64,000 bases of DNA from Dehalococcoidia bacterium (GTDB lineage: Bacteria; Chloroflexota; Dehalococcoidia; Tepidiformales; Tepidiformaceae): contig JAJDUR010000088.1 in NCBI GenBank assembly GCA_022826585.1, positions 35,891-99,890 of the forward strand, in the 5' to 3' direction. A program made the translations under genes and the position numbers. The notes below the pieces were generated by a model. That model was not told the DNA's origin and ran no database searches. It saw nothing but the letters and a program-made list of their open reading frames with translations. How positions within the stretch are numbered: position 1 is the first letter of the stretch; each line of letters starts with the position of its first letter. Positions 8,130 through 16,235 of this stretch are shown here, one piece after another.

Positions 8130-9464
8130 CTATGCACCGCCCGCCTCCACTGCTCGTGCCGCGGCGAGACCGCTGCGAACGGCCGATTCCATGGTGGCGG
8201 GCCACCCTGTGTCCGTGTAGGAGCCCGCCAGAAAGAAGTTCCGAAGAGGCGTACGAGCCCCGGGCCGGGAGAGGCCCGGCGCCGGCACGAAGGTCGCCTC
8301 CGGCTCCTTCGTCACCCGGTAGCGCACCAGCTCCGCCTCGCTGGCGGCCGGGAGCGCCCGCCGGAGCTGCGGCAGCACCCGCTCGCACACCTCCTCCTGG
8401 CCCAGCGAGAACAGCTCACCCGGCGCGCTGATCGAGAGCACCAGGCGCTGCCCCGCCGTTTCCGCCTCGCCGCCGAGGCGGCTGCGGTTGAACGCCCACT
8501 GCACCTCGGAGCGGATGAACGCGGCGAAGGGGAAGTCCGCCACCGGCCGGTCGAACCAGAGGTGGAGGTTGAGGATTGGCGCCGGCTCGAACTCGGCGAG
8601 ACCCGCGAACGGCCCCTCGCTCCGCACTTCCTCCGGCAGCAGCGGCGCCAGCCGCCACGGGGCCAGCGCGCTCACGTAGGCGTCGCACGTGCGGCGTTCA
8701 TCGCCGCGCAGCACGAGCGCCGCGACTTGTCCTTCCTCGACCTCGATGCGCTCGACCCCGGCGCGCATCGAGACCTTGCCGCCGCGCTCCTCGATTGCCC
8801 GGATCGCCGGCTCCACGTGCAGCTTCGAGAGCCCCACCGCGGGAACCGCCAGGGCCGCCGCCGAGGGGCTCTTCTGGAACCCCTCCTCCAGCACGAAGAG
8901 CGCCTGGCTTGCGCTCGCCTGGTGCGCGCGGCAATTCAGCGTGGGGATCACGAGGAAGTCCCAGTACTCGCGGATCGTGTCCGCCGATTGGCCCCGTTCC
9001 AGCAGCCACTCCTCGAAGCTGATGTGCTCCAGCCGCCACCGCTGGTGCACCGGCATGAACTGGAGCGCCAGCATGGCCCGCACGATCTCCGCCTTCTGCC
9101 GCCACGAGAGGTGCTTGTAGCGCAGGAGTGCGGGCGCCAGGTGCAGCCCCAGGGGCAGGTTCGAGGCCCACAGCTCCGAGCGCCGCCCGTCCTCGTCGTA
9201 CACGGGCACGCGCAGCCGCTCCTGCCGGTACGTGAGGTGCAGCGTGCCCAGCCGCTCCAGGAAGGCGCGGTAGGCGGTCGTGCACTCCATGAACAGGTGC
9301 TGGCCGTTGTCGACTTCGTCTCCCGTCTCATCGTCGTCGAACGAGTAGGTCGCGCCCCCCGCCCAGGGACGCCGTTCGAGCACCTCCACGTCGTGGCCCC
9401 GGTCGGCCAGCTCCAGGCCCGCGGCCAGCCCCGCCAGCCCCGCGCCGATGATGCCGACCTTCAT
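8130..9464 (-). CDS. hpnE: hydroxysqualene dehydroxylase HpnE
   Basis: 444 residues. VGIIGAGLAGLAAGLELADRGHDVEVLERR is the FAD Rossmann motif (GxGxxG plus acidic residue). NGQHLFMECTTAYRAFLERLG and the C-terminal LAGSYTDTGWPATMESAVRSG are typical of the squalene-associated branch of the phytoene desaturase-like family. HpnE removes the hydroxyl from hydroxysqualene to give squalene, completing the HpnD-HpnC-HpnE route that replaces squalene synthase. It starts 13 bases after the hpnD stop. The neighbours decide against a carotenoid desaturase role. Confidence 0.93.
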   Translation of the reverse strand: MKVGIIGAGLAGLAAGLELADRGHDVEVLERRPWAGGATYSFDDDETGDEVDNGQHLFMECTTAYRAFLERLGTLHLTYRQERLRVPVYDEDGRRSELWASNLPLGLHLAPALLRYKHLSWRQKAEIVRAMLALQFMPVHQRWRLEHISFEEWLLERGQSADTIREYWDFLVIPTLNCRAHQASASQALFVLEEGFQKSPSAAALAVPAVGLSKLHVEPAIRAIEERGGKVSMRAGVERIEVEEGQVAALVLRGDERRTCDAYVSALAPWRLAPLLPEEVRSEGPFAGLAEFEPAPILNLHLWFDRPVADFPFAAFIRSEVQWAFNRSRLGGEAETAGQRLVLSISAPGELFSLGQEEVCERVLPQLRRALPAASEAELVRYRVTKEPEATFVPAPGLSRPGARTPLRNFFLAGSYTDTGWPATMESAVRSGLAAARAVEAGGA

Positions 9465-9477
9465 GGCCGTGCCGGTG

Positions 9478-10398
9478 TCAGCCCGATCGCGCCGGCCCCA
9501 GCAGGGCGGCCGAGCCCCAGAGGCGGGCGATCGCCGACGCCTTCTCGCGGCCGCTCAGGCGTACCCGCTCCGAGAGCACGTCGTAGTTCCGCGCCTCGAT
9601 CCGCTGGAGCAGCTCGAAATACACCCCCTGCAGCACGTTCACGCACATGCGCGAGCGCACGTCGAGCAGGGGCAGCAGGTGGCGTCCGCGGCGGAAGTAG
9701 CGGTGCGCCCGCTCGCCCTGGTCCGCCATCATCGAGCGGAAGCGCTCGTCGTAGGTGCAGGAGAGGATGTCCTCGGGCGTCAGGCCGTGCGCGTTCAACT
9801 CCTCGCTCGGGAAGTACACCCGCCCTCGCTCCGCGTCCTCCTTCACGTCCCGCATGATGTTCACGATCTGCAGGCCGATGCCCATGCTCGTCGCGAACTC
9901 CTCGGAGCGCGGGTGCGGTTTCGCCCCGAAGATCGACACGCAGATGTGCCCCACCATCGAGGCCACGCGATAGCAGTACTGCCGGAGGTCCTCCCACGTC
10001 TCGTAGCGGTTGATGGTGAAGTCCATCTCCACCCCGTTCACCAGCTCCTCGAAGTGCTGCTGCGGCATCGAGAAACGGTCCACCGCGTCCCCCAGGGCGA
10101 TGAACAGCGGCCCGTTGCGCGAGCCTCCGTAGCACGCCTCCAGCCGCTCCCGCGCGAGCGCGATCTCGTCCTCCTGCCGCGACCGATCGGTCAGCTCGTC
10201 GGCGATGTCGTCCACGTACCCGCTGAAGGCGTAGGCCGCGTAGATGGCGTTCCGCTTCTCCGCCGGCAGGATCGTGAAGGCGTAGTAGAAGTTGGAGGCC
10301 CGATCCTTCGTGTAGGCCTTGCACCAGGCGTACGCCTCCTCCGGTGTGAAACGCTCATCGGCGTGAGCATCCAGCTCCGCCAGCACATCAAACGCCAT
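9478..10398 (-). CDS. hpnD: presqualene diphosphate synthase HpnD
   Basis: 306 residues of the trans-isoprenyl diphosphate synthase head-to-head class. YVDDIADE is the first Asp-rich motif and NIMRDVKEDAERGRVYFP the second; both bind Mg-diphosphate. HpnD condenses two farnesyl diphosphates to presqualene diphosphate. GGAGG precedes the ATG. It follows hpnC by 21 bases and precedes hpnE. Of the two paralogues here, this one has RDVKED rather than NFWQDVSVD, matching the HpnD branch. Phytoene synthase is the alternative by fold but not by context. Confidence 0.92.
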   Translation of the reverse strand: MAFDVLAELDAHADERFTPEEAYAWCKAYTKDRASNFYYAFTILPAEKRNAIYAAYAFSGYVDDIADELTDRSRQEDEIALARERLEACYGGSRNGPLFIALGDAVDRFSMPQQHFEELVNGVEMDFTINRYETWEDLRQYCYRVASMVGHICVSIFGAKPHPRSEEFATSMGIGLQIVNIMRDVKEDAERGRVYFPSEELNAHGLTPEDILSCTYDERFRSMMADQGERAHRYFRRGRHLLPLLDVRSRMCVNVLQGVYFELLQRIEARNYDVLSERVRLSGREKASAIARLWGSAALLGPARSG

Positions 10399-10419
10399 GC
10401 TGTACCCCTCCCCTGCTCT

Positions 10420-11319
10420 CTAGATTCCCATCGCGATGCGAGCGCCGTTCACGAGCGCCAGCCGCGCTTTCACGGCCTTGGTCACCCGTGGACGCGCGCT
10501 CAGCGTGTCGTACCCGGCCGCCTCGATCGCGTCCAGGATGGCCTCCCCGCCCAGGCGGTAGAGGCGGATGTCCGTCCGCACCGATCGCGAGACGCGCGCC
10601 TCGAGCTTCTTCCCTTCGGCGAAGCAGGCCCGCGCCCGCGCCACCTCGAACTTCATCAGCTCGCGGTACCGCTCGTCGAAGCGCCCCTCGATGATCTGCT
10701 CCTCGTCCACGCCGAACCGCCCCAGGTCCTCGAGGGGCAGGTAGATGCGCCCCTTCTTGATGTCCACCGAGACGTCCTGCCAGAAGTTCGCAAGCTGGAG
10801 GCCGATGCACGTCTGGTCGGAAAGCGCGATGCGTTCCGCATCGCGGTAGCCCAGCACCGCCAGCACCATCTGGCCGACCGGCGTGGCCGAGTAGCTGCAG
10901 TAGGTGAGCACGTCCTCGTAGGTCGCGAACCGGGAGACCCGCTGGTCCATCCGGTTCGCCTCGATCAGGCGCAGGAACGGGTCCAGTGGGATCTCGCAGC
11001 GCTCGATCGTGCGCGCCAGGGCGATCAGCAGCGGGCGCCGCGGGTCCCCCGCGACGGCGTCGTGCAGGTCCTGCTCCCACGAGTCCAGGAGCGCCAGGCG
11101 GTCGCCCTCGGCCTCGTCCCCGAGGTCGTCGGTGTAGCGGCAGAAGGCGTACACCGCGAAAAAGTGCCGCCGCAGCTTCTTCGGCAGCAGGAACGAGACG
11201 ACCGTGAAGTTCTCGTCGTGCTGGCGGGCGTAGCGCTCGCACCAGCGGTAGGCCTCTCGCGTGGTCGTGGGACGCTCGATCGGCCACCGCCGCAGGCCGT
11301 CGCCGGTCTGGGCCGTCAT
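10420..11319 (-). CDS. hpnC: hydroxysqualene synthase HpnC
   Basis: 299 residues from the ATG at 11319, whose ATGA overlaps the shc stop codon. Motifs: YTDDLGDE (first Asp-rich) and LANFWQDVSVDIKKGRIYLP (second, the canonical NxxQDxxxD of squalene-synthase relatives). HpnC converts presqualene diphosphate to hydroxysqualene. It is a divergent paralogue of hpnD next door, consistent with an old duplication. The 457-residue ORF listed for this frame has a spurious N-terminus running back through shc. Confidence 0.92.
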   Translation of the reverse strand: MTAQTGDGLRRWPIERPTTTREAYRWCERYARQHDENFTVVSFLLPKKLRRHFFAVYAFCRYTDDLGDEAEGDRLALLDSWEQDLHDAVAGDPRRPLLIALARTIERCEIPLDPFLRLIEANRMDQRVSRFATYEDVLTYCSYSATPVGQMVLAVLGYRDAERIALSDQTCIGLQLANFWQDVSVDIKKGRIYLPLEDLGRFGVDEEQIIEGRFDERYRELMKFEVARARACFAEGKKLEARVSRSVRTDIRLYRLGGEAILDAIEAAGYDTLSARPRVTKAVKARLALVNGARIAMGI

Positions 11320-13289
11320 CCCAGCGGGTCCGTCTCGGGCAGGTGGATCGGGTTGCCGTCGCGCAGCCGCCGGTAACGGCCGAGCGCCCACAGCGGCCAG
11401 TAGTTGCAGTAGAGGTGGTACTTCAGCATGAAGTCCCGCGGGAACCCCGTCCCCGTGAAATGTGGCTCGATCCACTCGCCCTCGTCTGTCTGCGTGCGTA
11501 CCAGGTAGTCGATGCCCCGCACGATCGCGGGGTGGTCCGGCGGCTCCAGCGCCAGCAGCGCCAGCAGCGCCCACGCCGTCTGCGAGGCCGTGCTCGGCCC
11601 CTGCCCGCGCAGGGAGGGATCCTCGTAGGTGGCGCAGCTCTCGCCCCAGCCTCCGTCCGGCTGCTGGTGGTGTTCGAGCCAGCGCACCGCCCGCTGCAGG
11701 CGCGGGTCCGTGGGGTCGACGCCCGCCGCCACCAGCGCCGGGACGGCCGCCCCCAGTCCGTACAGGTAGTTCACCCCCCAGCGTCCCCACCACGACCCGT
11801 CAGGCTCCTGCGTGTCCCAGAGGTAGTCGAGCGCGCGCTGGACCATCTCGTCGCTCGGGGGCGTCCCCTCCAGCGCGAACGCCTCCACGATGTGCGCCGT
11901 CACGTCCTCCGTGGGCGGGTCGAACGTCGCCCCGAAGTCGGCGAAGGGGATGCGCGAGACGAACTCGTCGTCGTTGTCCCGGTCGAACGCCCCCCAGCCG
12001 CCGTTCGTCGACTGCATCGCCCGCAGCCAGCGCTTGGCCCGGTGGAAGGGCCCGTCCTTGCCGCGCACGTCCACCAGGCGCAGGGCGATCAGCACCTCGG
12101 CCGTGTCGTCCGTGTCGGGGTACAGCTCGTTCGAGAACTCGAAGGGGAAGCCGCCCGGCTCGATGCCGGGGACGGTCAGCGCCCAGTCGCCGAGGCTCTG
12201 GACCTCGTGCGCCAGCATCCAGCGCCCCGCCTGCACCAGCGCCTCGTCATCGGCGGGCACGCCCGCCTCGCGCAGCCCGGTGACGGCCAGGGCCGTGTCC
12301 CAGACCGGCGAGAGGCAGGGCTGCACCGAGAAGGTGTTGCCCCGCCGCAGGGCGAAGTCGCCCAGGAAGCCGTTGAGCCCCTTCTGCATCACGGGATGGT
12401 CCATCGAGTAGCCGTGCGCCCTGAGCGCGATGAGCGAGTAGACCGAGGGCGGCTGGATCACCCCCCACGTCCCGTCCGCCTCCTGGTGCTCGATGATCCA
12501 GCGTTCGCACTCCTTCAGGGCGTACTGGCGCAGGGGCTTCCAGGGAAGGCGCTCGTGCGTGTGCAGCACCCGGTCGATGGCGAGGAAGGCGTTCCGCCAC
12601 GTGAACGGCTGCCGGTCCCGCTTCAGCGGGATCGAACGGCGGTCCATGGGGTCGAGGTAGAGCTCGTCGACGTGCGCGTAGTCGGGGATGGGAACCACCG
12701 GCCGGTAGGCCCACACCACCAGGATCGCGACGATCGTGGCCCGCGCCCACGAGGCGAACATGTAGATGTTCAGGGGCGAGGAGACCGGCATCAGGATCGA
12801 CTCCGGCGGCATCGCCGGCAGCGCCGACCACTCGAACTGGCCGAACAGGGACAGCCACAGCTTCGTGAAGATCCGCGTCGCCCCCACGCCGCCCTTGGCG
12901 CGGATGAACTCGCGCGCCCGCTTCATCTCGTCGCGGTCGGGGTCGACCCCGGCGAGCTTCAGGGCGAAGTAGGCCTCCGTGGTGATGCTGACGTCGCCCG
13001 GGCCGCCCCAGTACACCGGCCACGACCCGTCCTCCGTCTGCAGCCCCAGCAGGTAGCGCACGATGCCCTGCTCGCGCTCCTCCTCGGTCGTGCCCAGGAA
13101 CCGCTCCAGCAGCAGGTGCTCCGCCGCCATCGTCGCGTTCGATTCGAGCTCCGCCCACCAGTAGCCGTCCTCCGCCTGCAGCGAGAGCAGGTGCTTGACG
13201 CTGCGGTCGATGCACCCGTCGAGGTCGGTGGCGTCGCCGCCGGAACCGGCCCGCGCCGGGTCCTGCTGGAGGGAGCTCGGGGCTGTCAC
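11316..13289 (-). CDS. shc: squalene-hopene cyclase
   Basis: 657 residues from a GTG at 13289; GTGA overlaps the ispH stop. The catalytic DxDD is seen as YPDTDDTAEV around residue 392. Several QW repeats (DGSWPVYWGG, DGTWGVIQPP, NGGWGAFDRDN, DGSWWGRWGVNYLYG, DGGWGES) give the double alpha-barrel fold. It is a monotopic membrane enzyme that folds squalene into hopene/hopanol. Length matches the family (about 630-680). It sits between ispH and hpnC, so precursor supply, squalene formation and cyclisation are transcribed together. Confidence 0.96.
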   Translation of the reverse strand: MTAPSSLQQDPARAGSGGDATDLDGCIDRSVKHLLSLQAEDGYWWAELESNATMAAEHLLLERFLGTTEEEREQGIVRYLLGLQTEDGSWPVYWGGPGDVSITTEAYFALKLAGVDPDRDEMKRAREFIRAKGGVGATRIFTKLWLSLFGQFEWSALPAMPPESILMPVSSPLNIYMFASWARATIVAILVVWAYRPVVPIPDYAHVDELYLDPMDRRSIPLKRDRQPFTWRNAFLAIDRVLHTHERLPWKPLRQYALKECERWIIEHQEADGTWGVIQPPSVYSLIALRAHGYSMDHPVMQKGLNGFLGDFALRRGNTFSVQPCLSPVWDTALAVTGLREAGVPADDEALVQAGRWMLAHEVQSLGDWALTVPGIEPGGFPFEFSNELYPDTDDTAEVLIALRLVDVRGKDGPFHRAKRWLRAMQSTNGGWGAFDRDNDDEFVSRIPFADFGATFDPPTEDVTAHIVEAFALEGTPPSDEMVQRALDYLWDTQEPDGSWWGRWGVNYLYGLGAAVPALVAAGVDPTDPRLQRAVRWLEHHQQPDGGWGESCATYEDPSLRGQGPSTASQTAWALLALLALEPPDHPAIVRGIDYLVRTQTDEGEWIEPHFTGTGFPRDFMLKYHLYCNYWPLWALGRYRRLRDGNPIHLPETDPLG

Positions 13290-14218
13290 GCAACCCCCAC
13301 CATCTCGGAGAGCCGCTCCTCCACCTGGTCGATCGAGCTGTCGGGCGTCGATGCGCCGGCCGTGAGCCCGATGCGCTCCGCATCGGCGAACCAGTCCGCC
13401 TCGAGCTCGTGCGCGCTCTCGACGTGGTAGGTCCTCGCGCCCTCCCCCTCGCACACCTGCCGCAGGTGGCGCGTGTTCGCGCTCTTCTTCCCGCCTACCA
13501 CCACCATCACGTCCACCTGGTGCGCGAGCTCCGCCGCCGCCGCCTGCTGCCCCGTCGTGGCGTGGCAGAGCGTGTTCACCACGTGCATCTCGAAGTTCGC
13601 CTCGCGCTGCAGCAGCATCAGGTTCCCCACGAAGTGGGCGAAGTCGTCGATCTTGTGCGTCGTCTGCGCCATCACCCCGATCTTGTTGGGGAATCCGCCG
13701 GGAAAGGTCTCGATCACCTGGCGCAGGTTCTCGATGTCCGCGTGCTCGACGACCGTGACGCCCGAGCGGCCCTGCTCGTCCAGGGCCCAGCCCATGATGC
13801 CCCGCACCTCCTTGTGGCCGGGGTCGCCGAAGATGAGGGCGTGCCAGTTATCGCGCACGAACTTCTGCGCGTAGCGCTGCGCCCTCGTCACCACCGGACA
13901 GGTGGTGTCGATGATGTTCAGACCCGCGTTCTCCAGGTCGTTCAGCACGCGCTCGCCAACGCCGTGGGCGGTAATGGCGATGCGTCCCGTGCCCACCCGC
14001 GCCGCGGTGACGGCGCCGAAGTCGCCCTCGACCTCATCAGGCCCCGGGAGCTGATGCACGCCCGTCGCCTCGAGCTCCTCGACGACATGCGGGTTGTGCA
14101 CAATCTCGCCTGCGCTCGCGATCGGGTGATCGGGCGTGGCCTCGTCTTCCATGATCTGCACGGCGCGCCGAACGCCCATACAGAATCCCATTTCGCTCGC
14201 TCGGATGATCTGGGCCAA
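13286..14218 (-). CDS. ispH: 4-hydroxy-3-methylbut-2-enyl diphosphate reductase
   Basis: 310 residues from a TTG at 14218. The TTG is chosen because GGAGG lies 6 nt before it and because LAQIIRASEMGFCMGVRRAV is the expected N-terminus. The three [4Fe-4S] ligands are in GFCMGV, DTTCPVV and NTLCHATT; ASTPD near the C-terminus is the substrate-binding signature. IspH makes IPP and DMAPP in the last MEP-pathway step. As first gene of the hopanoid operon it ties isoprenoid supply to hopanoid output. The 531-residue ORF in this frame is artefactual upstream of 14218. Confidence 0.95.
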   Translation of the reverse strand: MAQIIRASEMGFCMGVRRAVQIMEDEATPDHPIASAGEIVHNPHVVEELEATGVHQLPGPDEVEGDFGAVTAARVGTGRIAITAHGVGERVLNDLENAGLNIIDTTCPVVTRAQRYAQKFVRDNWHALIFGDPGHKEVRGIMGWALDEQGRSGVTVVEHADIENLRQVIETFPGGFPNKIGVMAQTTHKIDDFAHFVGNLMLLQREANFEMHVVNTLCHATTGQQAAAAELAHQVDVMVVVGGKKSANTRHLRQVCEGEGARTYHVESAHELEADWFADAERIGLTAGASTPDSSIDQVEERLSEMVGVA

Positions 14219-14245
14219 ACCTGACCTCCCTCGACCGGGTTGCGA

Positions 14246-14274
14246 AAGTAAAGTACCGGTAAAGTATAAGGCAA
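14246..14274 (-). promoter_or_regulatory. promoter of the ispH-hopanoid operon
   Basis: On the minus strand TTGCCT and TTACTT are 17 nt apart, followed by a short leader with the GGAGG that serves the TTG start of ispH. This is the most AT-rich spot for kilobases. Confidence 0.55.
14248..14266. repeat. GTAAAGTA direct repeat, 11-bp period
   Basis: GTAAAGTA-CCG-GTAAAGTA: two identical 8-mers one helical turn apart, lying inside the spacer and -10 of the hopanoid promoter. A transcription-factor half-site pair is possible. Confidence 0.5.
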
Positions 14275-14292
14275 CCCCCCGGCCCGGGGACC

Positions 14293-14607
14293 CTACCGAA
14301 GCTTCACCGCCGTGCCGTACGCCAGTATCTCCGCAGCCCCCTGCATCACCTCGGCTGTCGAGAGCCGCAGCGCCACGATCGCGTCCGCGCCCAGCCCCTC
14401 GGCCTCCGCCTGAAGCTGCGCGAGCGCCTCTTCGCGCGACTCGACCAGGAGTTGCCGGTAGGCCCCGATCTCGCCGCCCGTGATGTTCTTCAGGCTCGCG
14501 AGGATGTCGCGCCCGATGTTCCTTGCCCGCACCGAGTTCGCGGTCACGAGCCCAAGCGTCTGGGCGACCTCGCGTCCCGGTACCGACTCGGATGTCGTCA
14601 TCAGCAT
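14293..14607 (-). CDS. YbjQ/UPF0145 family protein
   Basis: 104 residues from the ATG at 14607, which has GGAGG 5 nt upstream; the earlier ATG at 14637 lacks one. The signature is GLVTANSVRARNIGRDILASLKNITGGEIGAYRQLL..AR-rich helix followed by GADAIVALR and ILAYGTAVKL, as in YbjQ pentameric proteins (once called heavy-metal binding). Biochemical function is not established. It lies just upstream of the hopanoid promoter on the same strand and is probably independent. Confidence 0.88.
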   Translation of the reverse strand: MLMTTSESVPGREVAQTLGLVTANSVRARNIGRDILASLKNITGGEIGAYRQLLVESREEALAQLQAEAEGLGADAIVALRLSTAEVMQGAAEILAYGTAVKLR

Positions 14608-14679
14608 GCGCGCCTCCGGCGGAGTCAGCCCGCCCAATCAAGGATAGCCCGGAACCACCCGCCCCGCGCAACGCCCGGC

Positions 14680-15219
14680 TCAGCCTCTGCCCAGGTTGTC
14701 GCCCTCCCACATCCTGAAGCCCCCGCGGAAGATATCCACCGCTTGCTCGAACTGGTCCGGCAGGAACGAGAGCACGACGGGCGCCCAGTCGAGCAGCCTG
14801 GTCGCGAGGGTCGACTCGTCGATGTGCGTGCGGATGTCGGGCTCGGGGAAGTTCACGAGCGCCACGAGCACCACCTGGCACAGCAGCAGTCCCTGCAGGA
14901 ACCCGAACGCCGCCCCCGCCACGCGGTCCGCCCCCCCGAGGTTGAGCACGTCGACGCTCCTTCGCAGCAGGTAGCCCAGGAGCTGCCCCGCCACGAGCAC
15001 CCCGACCAGGATCGCCAGGAACGAGAGGAGGGCCGCGCCCGTGCTGTTATCGATGATCGGCTCGACCTTCGGGATCATGTCGTCGTAGAACACGCCCGCC
15101 ACGGGAACCGCCAGGATCAGTGCCGCCAACCCCACCAGCTCCCTCAGGAACCCCCGGCGAAACGCCCGCCAGGCAAGCAGCGCCACGACCACGACGATGA
15201 CGACGGAGACCCAGTCCAC
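14680..15219 (-). CDS. CvpA family membrane protein
   Basis: 179 residues from a GTG, with TACCAT 7 nt upstream. There are four hydrophobic segments: residues about 4-20, 28-46, 62-85 and 100-122. FRRGFLRELVGLAALILA near the N-terminus and GGADRVAGAAFGFLQGLLL are the recognisable CvpA patterns. CvpA proteins are inner-membrane proteins linked to colicin V export and envelope homeostasis; the precise activity is unknown. Divergent from the Trm112-like gene. Confidence 0.85.
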   Translation of the reverse strand: MDWVSVVIVVVVALLAWRAFRRGFLRELVGLAALILAVPVAGVFYDDMIPKVEPIIDNSTGAALLSFLAILVGVLVAGQLLGYLLRRSVDVLNLGGADRVAGAAFGFLQGLLLCQVVLVALVNFPEPDIRTHIDESTLATRLLDWAPVVLSFLPDQFEQAVDIFRGGFRMWEGDNLGRG

Positions 15220-15226
15220 GCCGGGG

Positions 15227-15232
15227 ATGGTA
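15227..15232 (-). promoter_or_regulatory. TACCAT -10 box, leaderless start of cvpA-like gene
   Basis: On the minus strand TACCAT ends 7 nt before the GTG start, with no ribosome binding site. Confidence 0.45.
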
Positions 15233-15302
15233 CGGGAGCGCCTGCTAGTGAACGTGCCCGCTTTCCTTCCCCAACAGTCCGTACAAATGGCACAATCGAC
15301 CC

Positions 15303-15488
15303 ATGCGTCCCGACCTGATTGACCTCCTCGCCTGCCCCCTCTGCCAGGCCGATCTCACCCTCACCGTCGTCGATGAGGAAGCGGGCGAGGTGCTGAAGGG
15401 CGCCCTTGCCTGCGCTGCCTGCGGCGAGACCTTCCCCATCGAGAACGGCATCCCCAACCTGCTGCCCCCGGAGCTCCGCGAGGCATGA
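15303..15488 (+). CDS. Trm112/YcaR-like zinc-ribbon protein
   Basis: 61 residues: LIDLLACPLCQADL...LACAACGETFPIENGIPNLLP. The CPLC and CAAC pairs form a zinc ribbon and the IENGIPNLLP ending is typical of Trm112-like (UPF0434) proteins, which in eukaryotes and archaea activate methyltransferases. The bacterial role is unclear. CACAAT lies 6 nt before the ATG, suggesting a leaderless start. The stop overlaps the next gene by ATGA. Confidence 0.88.
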   Translation: MRPDLIDLLACPLCQADLTLTVVDEEAGEVLKGALACAACGETFPIENGIPNLLPPELREA

Positions 15489-15727
15489 ACGCGCCCGAGC
15501 CTCCTCCCTCCGCCCCCGAGCCGCTGCACTGGACGCAGGCCGCCAACGGCGGCGGGCTGCTGGTGCTCGCCGCCCTGTTCGTCGCCGGCGCACGCGCCGT
15601 GCTGAAGGCCAGCTGGCTGTTCGCGCCCGTCGCGCTGGTGCTGCTCGGGCTGGCGGCGCTCGCGGGCTGGGGCGCGGCCGTGCAGTTCTCCGGCGGCGCC
15701 CACATGGACGACCACCCCTGGGTCTGA
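15485..15727 (+). CDS. hypothetical two-TM protein
   Basis: 80 residues, starting within the stop codon of the Trm112-like gene (ATGA). A Pro-rich N-terminus (NAPEPPPSAPEPLHW) is followed by two hydrophobic helices at about 26-42 and 46-68, then SGGAHMDDHPWV. I know no family. Translational coupling suggests it is a real gene co-expressed with the zinc-ribbon protein. Confidence 0.6.
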   Translation: MNAPEPPPSAPEPLHWTQAANGGGLLVLAALFVAGARAVLKASWLFAPVALVLLGLAALAGWGAAVQFSGGAHMDDHPWV

Positions 15728-15734
15728 CCCTCGC

Positions 15735-16235
15735 TTAGCGCCAGGCGCCGGCCCGCAGGCCCACGCCCGTGCGCTCGTGCCCGTCCGTGTCCGTCCCCTC
15801 GATCAGCTCGGCGGCGGTGCGTCCCAGCACGGGAAGCGGGTCGTCCGCCACCTCCGCCAGCGGAAGCAGCACGAAGGCGCGCTCTGCGATCCGCGGGTGA
15901 GGCACCGTGAGCGCTTCGCTCGTGACCTCGTGTTCCCCGCAGAAGAGCAGGTCGATGTCGATCGGCCGCGGCCGCCAGCGTCCCGTGGGACGCCGCCCCA
16001 GCAGGTGCTCGACCTCCTTCGCCACGGCCAGCAGGTTCTCGGGCGCCAGGTCCGTCTCCACCGCCCCGACCGCGTTCAGGTAGCGTGGCTGGTCGGCCGG
16101 CACGGGCGGCGTCTCCCACACCGAGGAGACCCGCACCGCCGTCGCCCCCCGCTCGGCGAGCAGGTCCAGCGCCGCCTGCAAGTTCGCCGCGCGATCCCCG
16201 AGGTTCGAGCCGAGCGCCAGGATCGCTTCGCTCAC
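15735..16235 (-). CDS. folK: 2-amino-4-hydroxy-6-hydroxymethyldihydropteridine diphosphokinase
   Basis: 166 residues from GTG 16235; GTGA overlaps the folP stop. AILALGSNLGDRAANLQAAL, SSVWETPPV and RPRPIDIDLLFCGEHEV..LTVPHPRIAERAFVLLPLAEV are the canonical HPPK motifs for ATP and pterin binding. It pyrophosphorylates hydroxymethyldihydropterin, the substrate used by FolP encoded just upstream. Normal length; complete. Confidence 0.95.
   Translation of the reverse strand: MSEAILALGSNLGDRAANLQAALDLLAERGATAVRVSSVWETPPVPADQPRYLNAVGAVETDLAPENLLAVAKEVEHLLGRRPTGRWRPRPIDIDLLFCGEHEVTSEALTVPHPRIAERAFVLLPLAEVADDPLPVLGRTAAELIEGTDTDGHERTGVGLRAGAWR

Noticed and set aside
6373-8388. 671-residue ORF covering hpnG and hpnH frames
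   Set aside because: Only the last 226 codons are HpnG; the rest is out-of-frame hpnH sequence.
8130-11319. Carotenoid gene cluster (phytoene synthase and desaturase)
   Set aside because: The homologous enzymes sit between shc, ispH, hpnH and hpnG, and have HpnC/D/E-type motifs.
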